From Bradymonas sp963697525 (GTDB lineage Bacteria; Myxococcota_A; Bradymonadia; Bradymonadales; Bradymonadaceae): a stretch of DNA of 64,000 nt. The position numbers were made by a program, and so were the translations under genes. Below are positions 54,768-64,000 of this stretch, piece by piece (position 1 is the first letter of the stretch; every line of letters begins with the position of its first letter). Under the pieces are notes generated by a model. It saw nothing but the letters and a program-made list of their open reading frames with translations, ran no database searches and was not told the DNA's origin. The stretch covers positions 248,001-312,000 of the forward strand of contig OY969087.1 in assembly GCA_963697525.1 (NCBI GenBank), given 5' to 3'.

Positions 54768-56291
54768 ATGAAGATTTGGAAGTTGGTAGGACTTGTATTG
54801 GTGGCGGCTGCTTTTGCCATGAACTGTGGTGGCGGAGACAACTCCACCTTCGTGTCGTCGAGCCATAAGCATAAGGACGCCGGCAGCGACACGGCCACCG
54901 CGGACGTGGCGGCCAGCGACGCCGGCACCGACGTGGCGGTCGATACTGCGCCGGACGTCAGCCTCAACTGCGGCGACGGCCAGGTGGGCGCCGGCGAAGC
55001 CTGCGACGACGGCAACACCGAGTCGGGCGACGGCTGCAGCAGCGCCTGCCAGTTGGAGACCTGCTCGCAGGGCGGCGTGCCCAGCGCGGTGTGGCCGGAT
55101 GCGGACGGCGACGGCTATGGCGCCGCCGACCAGCCCCCGGCCTACAAATGCGACGGAGCCACCGACGGGTTCGCCGACAGCCACGATGATTGCGACGACA
55201 CCGACCCGGCGACCCACCCCGACGCCACCGAGGTCGCCGGCGACGGCATCGACCAGAACTGTGACGGCCACGAGCTGTGCTACGTCGACAGCGACCAGGA
55301 CGGCTACCGCACCCAGTCGACCATCGTATCGGCCAGCGGCGTCGGCTGCACCGGCCCCGGCGAGGCCCTCGCCTCGCTGGACGACGGCGACTGTGACGAC
55401 TCCGACAAGGACATCCATCCCGGCGCCACCGAGACGCCCGCCGACGGCGTCGACCAGGACTGCGACGGCCAGGAGCTTTGCTACGTCGACGCCGACGGCG
55501 ACGGCTACCTGCCCGACGGCACGCCCACCCAGTTGTCCTCGGACCTGACCTGTTCGTCGAGCGGGCTGGCCGCCTCCGGGCACCGCGAGACGGATTGCGA
55601 CGACACCAATTGCGCCGTCCACCCGGGCGCCACCGAGATTCCCGGCGACGGCGTCGACGAGAATTGCGACGGCCAGGAGCTGTGCTACATCGACGCCGAC
55701 AACGACGGCTACCGCAACGGCAACAATACCGTGGAGTCGTCCAACATCGCCTGCGACGGCCAGGGCCAGGCGACCGCCTCGACGCCCAGCAACGACTGCA
55801 ACGACGGCAACAGCGCCATCAACCCGTCGTTCCGCGACATCCCCGACGACGGCATCGACAATAACTGCGACGGCAAATTCGCCTGCTACGCCGACGCCGA
55901 CAATGACGGCTACCGCCCCAACGCCACGGCCACCGTGGACTCGGCCAACAGCAATTGCACCGACCCCGGCGAGGCCACCGCGAGCGATCCCACCGGCGAC
56001 TGCATGGACAGCAACCCCCGGGTCCATCCCGGCCAGACCTCGTTCTTCGGCACGGATCGCGGCGACGGCAGCTACGACTACAACTGCGATCGCACGTCCG
56101 AGAAGCGCTGGACGAAGGCGCTCATATGCAATTCGAGCCTCTACCCGACCTGTTCGCGGGGGACGGGCGCATGGAACGGCAACGCCGTCCCGGCCTGTGG
56201 GGCGATCTCCACTTGGACGGTATCGTGCGGCCTCTTTCCCGGCGGGTGCATTGCCACTGGAGTAACCACGAAAAGGCAGGAATGTCGCTAA
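54768..56291 (+). CDS. MopE-like calcium/metal-loop lipoprotein
   Basis: This 507-residue protein has a lipoprotein signal (VGLVLVAAAFAMNC). An Asp/Ala linker and a Myxococcus Cys-rich repeat (CGDGQVGAGEACDDGNTESGDGCSSACQLE) precede five long MopE-type repeats (DADGDGY...DCDDTDPATHPDATEVAGDGIDQNCDG). The C-terminus is a Trp/Cys-containing cap. GGAGGT precedes ATG 54768. It belongs to the same family of surface proteins as the gene left of the IS. Confidence 0.85.
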   Translation: MKIWKLVGLVLVAAAFAMNCGGGDNSTFVSSSHKHKDAGSDTATADVAASDAGTDVAVDTAPDVSLNCGDGQVGAGEACDDGNTESGDGCSSACQLETCSQGGVPSAVWPDADGDGYGAADQPPAYKCDGATDGFADSHDDCDDTDPATHPDATEVAGDGIDQNCDGHELCYVDSDQDGYRTQSTIVSASGVGCTGPGEALASLDDGDCDDSDKDIHPGATETPADGVDQDCDGQELCYVDADGDGYLPDGTPTQLSSDLTCSSSGLAASGHRETDCDDTNCAVHPGATEIPGDGVDENCDGQELCYIDADNDGYRNGNNTVESSNIACDGQGQATASTPSNDCNDGNSAINPSFRDIPDDGIDNNCDGKFACYADADNDGYRPNATATVDSANSNCTDPGEATASDPTGDCMDSNPRVHPGQTSFFGTDRGDGSYDYNCDRTSEKRWTKALICNSSLYPTCSRGTGAWNGNAVPACGAISTWTVSCGLFPGGCIATGVTTKRQECR

Positions 56292-56332
56292 CGGCGATGT
56301 AGGGATGTGCTACAAAGAAATGCCGGCGAGCT

Positions 56333-57565
56333 TCAGGCGGTCGACAACGACCACTGGAGCTCGTCGCGCAGGGTGTCGACTTCCTGGTTGAGCACCCGCT
56401 GGTCGGCGGCGCCCAGGACTACACCGTGCATGCCGATGAAGGTCAGGTCGATCTCGTAGGTGCCCTCGTCGCCGGCGAGCTTTCGGAACTGCACGTCCAG
56501 CTCGACGGGCTCCTGCTGGATGGTCGAGCGGCCCATGCAGTACAAAAACAGGTAGACGAATAGGGGGAGCACCAGCACGAAGAGGGGCACCAGGGCCAAA
56601 ATGAAGGTCACGCTGCCGCGCTCGAAGCGCATGCGCTCGCCGCCGACGGCCACCGCCTGGTAGCCAAAGGAGGTAAACAGGCGCTCGACGTGCTCGCGAA
56701 GCGCGGCCTCGGATTTGACCCCGTAGACCTTGAGCTGGCGCATGAAGATCGTCTGGGAGGGGTCGGTAAAGGCGTCGTCGGCCGACTCGATGCGCAGAGG
56801 CAGGTTGTTGTCGGCCTTGACCAGTTGGCCCTCGACGACGACGTCGTCGGCGTCGGTCACCGAGGCCTGACGGTCGAGCACGGCCACCGAGCCGCGCCGC
56901 GCCAGGCCGGTGACGGTGCCGTCTTCGCTGCCGTAGCGCTCCTCGATATGGGCGCGAAGCGCCGCCGGCAGGTGGCTTCGCTGGGGGGCGCGCACCACCA
57001 GGGCCTGGCTTTGCCGGGGAGGGTTGGACGGGCGCTCCGGGCGCGAACGCGCGCCGTACGATGGCGCCGACCGGCCGAGCGCGCCGTCGGTGGGCTCAGA
57101 GGAGACCACCGGCCCGGGACGACCGCCCACCGCCCCGTCGGGCTCACCCTCGGCGGTCACGAACCCGTCGCGGGGCAATTGCTGGGGCGTCTGCGGCTCG
57201 GGCCGGACGATAGCGCCGTCGCGCTCGCTGCTGACATCGGCCGGCGCGGGCAGGTCGTCGACGCGCCCACCGGCGGACGCCTCGGCCTCATTGAACGCCC
57301 GGATGGCCTCCTCGTCGAATTCGTCCTTCCACAGCGGGCGCGGCAGCGCCGAGCTCTTGTCAACGCCGGGAATGAAGTACTCCAGGCGGCCGTCGTCGGT
57401 GACGTCCATCTCCAGCAGCCCCGCGTGGGTGGCGCGCTCCAGATACGAGGAGACGGTCTCGTGCGGAAGCCCGAGCGCATACGCCAAAAACGACGGCTTG
57501 AGGCGCTCCAGCCCGTCTTCGTAGGCGAGCTTCAGGATGTTCCACTCGAATTCCTCGTAAGTCAT
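56333..57565 (-). CDS. Winged-helix protein with C-terminal membrane segment
   Basis: This is a 410-residue protein. Residues 1-70 (EEFEWNILKLAYEDGLERLKPSFLAYALGLPHETVSSYLERATHAGLLEMD) form a winged-helix-like domain. A Pro/Arg/Ser-rich linker of about 130 residues follows, then a basic domain and near residue 325 a hydrophobic segment (FILALVPLFVLVLPLFVYLFLYC), then a C-terminal domain. It may be a membrane-tethered regulator. Start ATG 57565; an in-frame GTG is at 57574. No RBS is obvious. Confidence 0.7.
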   Translation of the reverse strand: MTYEEFEWNILKLAYEDGLERLKPSFLAYALGLPHETVSSYLERATHAGLLEMDVTDDGRLEYFIPGVDKSSALPRPLWKDEFDEEAIRAFNEAEASAGGRVDDLPAPADVSSERDGAIVRPEPQTPQQLPRDGFVTAEGEPDGAVGGRPGPVVSSEPTDGALGRSAPSYGARSRPERPSNPPRQSQALVVRAPQRSHLPAALRAHIEERYGSEDGTVTGLARRGSVAVLDRQASVTDADDVVVEGQLVKADNNLPLRIESADDAFTDPSQTIFMRQLKVYGVKSEAALREHVERLFTSFGYQAVAVGGERMRFERGSVTFILALVPLFVLVLPLFVYLFLYCMGRSTIQQEPVELDVQFRKLAGDEGTYEIDLTFIGMHGVVLGAADQRVLNQEVDTLRDELQWSLSTA

Positions 57566-57689
57566 TGCGATCACACGCGCGGCGAAAAGTAGCCCGTCAC
57601 AGACTGAAACGTATTACACCTACCCGTGCATTCCGGGCACAGGTGTGGCTAGTAAAAGTGTAGATCCGTCGGTATGTGGAATCAATGGG

Positions 57690-57805
57690 TTAGGCAGGGG
57701 TCCGGGGGTTCGGGGGTCCAGGGGTCCGGGGGTTCGGGGGTCCGGGGGGTTCGGGGGTCCAGCAGCCTGGACTCTTGGACTCCTGGACTCCTGGACCCCT
57801 GCCCC
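57690..57805. repeat. GGGTCC/GGTTCGGGG repeats with inverted arm
   Basis: Alternating GGGGTCC and GGGGTTC units (57697-57760) are followed by the complementary CTGGACTCCTGGACTCCTGG (about 57766-57797), so the segment can fold into a long hairpin between two genes. Related GGGGTCCA units occur at 47841-47875. Confidence 0.75.
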
Positions 57806-57812
57806 CCCTGAA

Positions 57813-59786
<1,974 letters not shown>

Positions 59787-59944
59787 GTTGGACTCCGTCT
59801 GGTTTTGGTTGGCACCATTGAACGCCACGAACCGTGCGCACGGCTCGCGAGGTGTCGAACTTGGTGAAGATAGGGAACAGCTTCCAGAGGTTGTAGGAAA
59901 TCTGGGGGGAATGTGCAACTGGGGGCCGCCTGAGGCCGACGGGC

Positions 59945-61120
59945 CTACGGCAACTCCGGGGGCAACCACATCCGGGCGGTGTCGCCCAGGGGAAGCTCGC
60001 GGGTGGTGCGCTTGAAGGGCATCACCTGCCTGCCAGAGATGATCGCCGCCGACGGCGCCGGGTGCAGCGCGCCGGTGCTGGGGTCGGCCAGCCCGCGGCG
60101 CGCGCGCATGATGCTCGCGATGCCGCCCAGCCGATCGGCGACCTCGATCATGGACTCGGGGCGTTGGTCGGGCGACTTGCGCAGCATGTCGGCGACCAGC
60201 CACTCGAGCTCGTCGGGAAACGCGCGCTCGGGGGCCGCCTGATGCAGCGCCGGGGCGGTCTCGCGCACCTGGCGAGTGAGTACCTCGTAGGGGTTGGCCC
60301 CCATAAACGGCGGCTGGCCGCTGAGCATGTGAAAGATCACCGCGCCCAACGAGTACACGTCGGTGCGCGCGTCCAGGCGGTGGCCGCGCGCCTGCTCGGG
60401 GCTGGCGTACAGCGGGGTGCCCACAAAGCCGGTGGTCTCGGACAGATGGTCGAGCGCGCGGGCGATGCCGAAGTCGATGAGGTGGACGAACTCCTCGCCG
60501 CGGTGGAGCTGCTCGATGATGATATTGTCGGGCTTGAGGTCGCGGTGGGCGATGCCCTGAGCGTGGACCTCGGCCAGCGCCCCGGCGGCCTGGCGGGCGA
60601 GCCTGACGGCGCGCTCGGCGTCGACAAAGCCGTGGCGCTCGATCTCTTGGCCCAGGGTCACCCCGTGGACGAACTCGGTGACCACGCCCACGTGGTTGTC
60701 GACCATCTCGACGATGTCGAATACCTTGAGCACGTGGGGGCTGTTGATGTGGGCGAGGATCTCGATCTCGCGCTCCAGGCGCTTGCGCGACGTGCCCTCA
60801 CTGTGGCCCCGGGGCTCGCGGTTGAGGTCGATGATCTTGATGGCCACCGGCTCGTCGGTGGTGATATTGGTCGCCAGATAGACCACCGACGAGCCACCGC
60901 GTCCGACGAATCGGCGGATCAGATAGCGCTGGTGAATCAGGCGGCCCAGCCAGGGGTCGGGCAGCACGTCGACCGACGGCCAGCCGGCCGCCGGGCGTGC
61001 CGCCCCGCAGACGTCGCACCGGGCAGATTGCTCGTCGAGCGCGGTGTGGCACGAGCCACAGCAATGGCTGAGCGCGCGCACAAACCGCCAATCCCCCGTC
61101 TGTGGCCTTCGTTCAAACAT
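59945..61120 (-). CDS. Serine/threonine protein kinase with N-terminal zinc ribbon
   Basis: This is a 391-residue protein. An N-terminal CCGSCHTALDEQSARCDVCG forms a zinc-ribbon-like site. The Hanks-type kinase domain (about 70-340) has the Gly loop VGRGGSSVVYLA, VAIKIIDLN (ATP Lys), HRDLKPDNIII (catalytic Asp), LIDFGIARA and VGTPLYASPEQARG. The C-terminal 50 residues are basic and lack TM or PASTA domains, so the kinase is probably soluble. GGAGGGGG precedes ATG 61120. The substrate is unknown. Confidence 0.92.
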   Translation of the reverse strand: MFERRPQTGDWRFVRALSHCCGSCHTALDEQSARCDVCGAARPAAGWPSVDVLPDPWLGRLIHQRYLIRRFVGRGGSSVVYLATNITTDEPVAIKIIDLNREPRGHSEGTSRKRLEREIEILAHINSPHVLKVFDIVEMVDNHVGVVTEFVHGVTLGQEIERHGFVDAERAVRLARQAAGALAEVHAQGIAHRDLKPDNIIIEQLHRGEEFVHLIDFGIARALDHLSETTGFVGTPLYASPEQARGHRLDARTDVYSLGAVIFHMLSGQPPFMGANPYEVLTRQVRETAPALHQAAPERAFPDELEWLVADMLRKSPDQRPESMIEVADRLGGIASIMRARRGLADPSTGALHPAPSAAIISGRQVMPFKRTTRELPLGDTARMWLPPELP

Positions 61121-61401
61121 TCGCCCCCTCCCGCGGAGATCTCGGCGCTGCGACCCTCGCCATGTCGCCTTCGAGCGACAATTCCGCCCCAAAGCGCAGC
61201 AAGGGACGTGCCAGCGGGGAAATGTGGCGGAGTACTGGCTGGTTCGACGCGTGGCATGGGTCGCGCGGGCCTCCCGCGGGTGAAAGCCTTGCGTATGGCC
61301 CGATTTGGTGCCTAAATTTGCGCGGACCATTCTGGATTCCTCTACCACGGGGCGGCCGCGCTGCCCCGATCATCCCGCTCTTCGGAGCACGGAACGAAGT
61401 C

Positions 61402-62376
61402 ATGCTCATCGACCGCACCTTTCGGCCCAACAACGGCGACGGCTGGCGCCTCGACGTCACCTGCTATCGCGACCCCGACCACTTCGACGAGACCAAAAAG
61501 CCGGTGGTGATGATCCCCGGCTACGGGATGAATACGTTCATCTTGAATTTCCATCCCACCGGCAAGTCCATGGTCGCCTACCTATGCGCCAGCGGCTTCG
61601 AGGTGTGGACGGCGAACCTGCGCGGCCAGGGCGACTCCGAGAAGGTCGGGGGCACCCTCAAATACGGGTTTCGCGAGTTGGGGCTGGTCGACTTCCCGGC
61701 GGTGCTCGATCTGGTGCACTCGCAGAGCGAGGCCGACGCCGACGAGGTCCACGCCATCGGCTGCAGCCTGGGCGCCACGGTCATCTACGCCTACCTGGCC
61801 CACCACCAGAGCGGCCACGGCCTGGCCTCGCTGATGTCCATCGGCGGGCCGCTGCGCTGGGAGAAGGTCCACCCGCTGGTCAAGGTCGCCTTCAAGTCCC
61901 CGGCGTTCGCCGCGCTGGTGCCCATCAAGGGCACCCGCACGCTCGCCCGCGCGCTTCTGCCCGTGGTCACCCGGATGCCCTGGCTGCTGTCGATCTACAT
62001 GAACGCCAGCCAGATTGATTTGAGCGAGGCCGACGAGCTGGTCAAGACGGTCGACGACCCCAACCCCTACCTCAACGTCCAGATCGCCAAGTGGATCAAC
62101 CACCGCGACCTGGTCGTCGGCGGGGTCAACGTCACCGACGCCCTGGCCCACATCGAGGCGCTGCCGATCTTGTGCCTGCTGGCCAACAAAGACGGCATCG
62201 TGCCCGCCGAGTCGGCCAAGAGCGTGTGCAACATCGCCAACGCCAGCAGCATCGAGGTGCTCGAGGTCGGCGGCGACGGCGACGACTGGTACGCCCACGC
62301 CGACCTCTTCGTCAGCGAGCACGCCCAGGAGACCGTCTTCGAGCCCATGAGCCGGTGGCTCAATTCGGTCGATTGA
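61402..62376 (+). CDS. Alpha/beta hydrolase
   Basis: This 324-residue protein has VVMIPGYGMNTFILNF (oxyanion region), a nucleophile elbow IGCSLGATVIYAYLAHH (Ser in G-C-S-L-G), a cap region, LLANKDGIVPAES (acid) and a C-terminal DDWYAHADLFVSEHA (His). Similar proteins are esterases, lipases or PHA-related enzymes. The exact substrate is unknown. ATG 61402 was chosen because the frame upstream is the kinase promoter region. Confidence 0.8.
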   Translation: MLIDRTFRPNNGDGWRLDVTCYRDPDHFDETKKPVVMIPGYGMNTFILNFHPTGKSMVAYLCASGFEVWTANLRGQGDSEKVGGTLKYGFRELGLVDFPAVLDLVHSQSEADADEVHAIGCSLGATVIYAYLAHHQSGHGLASLMSIGGPLRWEKVHPLVKVAFKSPAFAALVPIKGTRTLARALLPVVTRMPWLLSIYMNASQIDLSEADELVKTVDDPNPYLNVQIAKWINHRDLVVGGVNVTDALAHIEALPILCLLANKDGIVPAESAKSVCNIANASSIEVLEVGGDGDDWYAHADLFVSEHAQETVFEPMSRWLNSVD

Positions 62377-62415
62377 ACGACGGCAAAAGGCAAACAACGA
62401 ACTGCGAACGGCGTA

Positions 62416-62498
62416 TTGACCGCAAAGGCGCAGAGACGCAAAGACGTTTAAATACTCGAGAAGATCTTTCCTTTGCGACTTCGCGCCTTTGCGGTGAA
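62416..62498. repeat. Isolated GCAAAGGCGC palindrome
   Basis: ACCGCAAAGGCGCAGAGACG, a 30-nt AT-rich loop, then CTTCGCGCCTTTGCGGT form a long hairpin of the type 1 family found at 47908 and 48297, again flanked by GCAGTTCGCAGTTGCAGTTC. Confidence 0.85.
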
Positions 62499-62546
62499 AA
62501 ATGCAGTTCGCAGTTGCAGTTCACTCAACCACTCGACCACTCCCAA

Positions 62547-63338
62547 ATGCCCGAACTTCCCGAAGTCGAAATCGCCCGCCGAAACCTCGAGACGTGGTGG
62601 ACGGGAAAAGCCGCCGCCGAGGTGGTCATCTGCGACGAGAAGCTGCTCGACGAGACCGACGCCGAGGCGCTCGTCGCGGCCTTGAAGCAGCCGCTCGACC
62701 ATATGGAGCGCCGCGGCAAATATAACGTGGCGCGCATGGCCGACGGTTCGACGCTGCTCATCCACTTTCGCATGACCGGCAAGATCGTGCGCGCCGACTC
62801 GCCCGACATCGACTACGCGCGGCTGGCGTGGAAGCTTGCGGACACGTGGCTGGTGTTCAAAGACCAGCGCCGCCTGGGCCACGTGCGCCTGCTCGCGCCC
62901 GGCGAGTTCGAGGAGTACGAGCCCGTCCAGAAGATGGGGCCGGATGCGCTCGAGCTCACCGGCGAGGTGCTCTGCGAGCGCTTGCCCGAGCGGCGCATGC
63001 TCAAAACGGCCTTGATGGACCAGGAGATCGTCTCCGGGCTGGGCAATATCGCGGCCATCGAGGTGATGTGGCGCCAAAAGATCGCCCCGCGCGCCAAATG
63101 CGGCGACCTCAGCGAGGCCGAGTGCCGCAAGCTCGCCGAGACCATCGTCGACTTCCTGGAGGAGATCATCGAGCGCGAGCAGAGCGACGAGGTGGTCTAC
63201 GTCGAGGAGGATGGCTCGCAGAATCCGTTCGACGTCTACGGGCGCGAGGGCGAGCCCTGCCCGCGCTGCGGCACGAGCATCGAGCGCAAGAAGATCGGCG
63301 GGCGGTCGAGCTATTATTGCCCGAACTGCCAGGCGTAG
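62547..63338 (+). CDS. mutM: Formamidopyrimidine/endonuclease VIII-type DNA glycosylase
   Basis: This 263-residue protein starts MPELPEVEIARR, with the catalytic Pro-2 and Glu-3. It has the Lys in RRGKYNVARM, QRRLGHVRL, an H2TH region (SGLGNIAAIEVMWRQKIAP) and a C-terminal zinc finger CPRCGTSIERKKIGGRSSYYCPNC. It removes oxidised bases such as 8-oxoguanine. The Fpg/Nei split is not certain from motifs alone. The first Cys pair and YYCPNCQ favour Fpg. Confidence 0.85.
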   Translation: MPELPEVEIARRNLETWWTGKAAAEVVICDEKLLDETDAEALVAALKQPLDHMERRGKYNVARMADGSTLLIHFRMTGKIVRADSPDIDYARLAWKLADTWLVFKDQRRLGHVRLLAPGEFEEYEPVQKMGPDALELTGEVLCERLPERRMLKTALMDQEIVSGLGNIAAIEVMWRQKIAPRAKCGDLSEAECRKLAETIVDFLEEIIEREQSDEVVYVEEDGSQNPFDVYGREGEPCPRCGTSIERKKIGGRSSYYCPNCQA

Positions 63339-63348
63339 CAGGCCGACC

Positions 63349-64000
63349 CTACTTCTTGCTGAACTTCTTCAAGTTGTCTTTGAAGTTCGAGATCAGGTTG
63401 GCGTCGCCGGCCTCTTCGGCCAGCGGCAGCCCCTTGTGAAGCGCCTTTTGGGCGGCGTCTTTGTCGCCAAGCTTCAGCTCCACGCGCGCCAGCCCGCTGT
63501 AGGCCCAGGCCTTCGAGGAGGGGTCGTTTTTGGCGTCCTTGATGAGCGCGCGCAGCGCCTTTTTGGACGCCTTCCACTTGCTCTGGCCGAGCAAAAACTG
63601 GGCGAGCTGGATGCGTAGCTGCACGCGGGTGGCGCGCAGCTCGGCGGTGTTGGCCTTCTGGGCGATGGCCAGGCCTTTTTTGAAGGCGGCCAGCGCGTCG
63701 TCGGCGTGGTCGTGCAGCTTGGTGTAGACGACGCCGCGGCGCAGCATGGCGTCGGCGGCCAGGTTATGCCGCGGCGGGGTGAGCGACTCGGCGAGGTCGG
63801 CGGCCTTGGCGAAATCGTCCAGGCCGTTGCCCGCCCAGCCGTCGCGCCCGGCGGTGATCCCGATGGCATAGTGGGTCGAGGCGAGCATCGACGCGTCGGG
63901 ATGGGCCTGGCGCTCGAGTTCTTTGAGCGCGCGCTTGCACAGCGCGTAGGAGCCGTTGGCGCGCAGGCTCATCTGCACCTGGCACAGGTTGGCCCGATAC
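63349..64000 (-). CDS. TPR-like protein, 5' end beyond window
   Basis: The frame is open to the right edge; an internal GTG at 63978 and ATG at 63972 need not be the start. Helical repeats follow (TKLHDHADDALAAFKKGLAIAQK; LRIQLAQFLLGQSKWKASKKALRALI; WAYSGLARVELKLGDKDAAQKALHKGLPLAEE), typical TPRs, ending SNFKDNLKKFSKK. Convergent with mutM with a 10-nt gap. Confidence 0.75.
   Translation of the reverse strand, partial: YRANLCQVQMSLRANGSYALCKRALKELERQAHPDASMLASTHYAIGITAGRDGWAGNGLDDFAKAADLAESLTPPRHNLAADAMLRRGVVYTKLHDHADDALAAFKKGLAIAQKANTAELRATRVQLRIQLAQFLLGQSKWKASKKALRALIKDAKNDPSSKAWAYSGLARVELKLGDKDAAQKALHKGLPLAEEAGDANLISNFKDNLKKFSKK

Overview
The window looks like a chromosome of a high-GC Bradymonadales/Myxococcota-type deltaproteobacterium. 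This is inferred from many MopE-like and Cys-rich secreted lipoproteins, paired anchor-D-type lipoproteins, TPR proteins, a CHAT-domain lipoprotein, a Ser/Thr kinase and abundant intergenic hairpin repeats. No rRNA is present. The only tRNA seen is tRNA-Gly(CCC).

Bases 1 to about 18.7 kb form an accessory, visibly less GC-rich island that ends at the 3' end of the tRNA-Gly gene. It carries a tyrosine integrase with an overlapping excisionase-like ORF, a large SF3 primase-helicase beside a cluster of CCCTAAC repeats (a probable replication origin), a ribbon-helix-helix regulator and a set of cargo genes. The cargo includes a group II-like reverse transcriptase with a structured upstream region, a frameshifted PD-(D/E)XK-like nuclease, a NUMOD4-HNH endonuclease, a CoiA-like protein, a Dam methylase fused to a ParB-like domain, and several uncharacterised proteins. 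Two promoter-leader modules are each duplicated: one upstream of the HNH and methylase genes, where the Shine-Dalgarno lies in a conserved hairpin, and one upstream of two unknown genes. Many island genes are followed by long, perfectly paired hairpins. A long Cys-rich secreted protein gene runs off the left edge. No left attachment site was seen, so the left boundary is unknown.

From 18.8 to 64 kb the DNA is GC-rich backbone: a TPR protein, efp, a Roadblock protein, a membrane glycosyltransferase, a Cys-rich lipoprotein convergent with a CHAT lipoprotein, two tandem paralogous lipoproteins, a kal-kce pair (lysine fermentation type), thiE and convergent thiSG, murJ, an HU gene, glmS, hutF, a Ycf46-like AAA ATPase, MopE-like lipoproteins, an intact IS with a 9-bp target duplication, acetyl-CoA synthetase, a Ser/Thr kinase, an alpha/beta hydrolase, a MutM-like glycosylase and a partial TPR gene at the right edge.

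Intergenic space in the backbone is full of repeats: a 69-bp array (4 copies), a 66-68-bp array (5 copies), long palindromes of CACAGAGG and GCAAAGGCGC type, GTGATCGA tandem repeats, GGGTCC repeats and GTGCACGTG repeats. Three backbone genes (the TPR gene, glmS and the AAA ATPase) each contain one extra base that splits an otherwise full-length gene. For glmS this would normally be lethal, so assembly errors are the likeliest cause.
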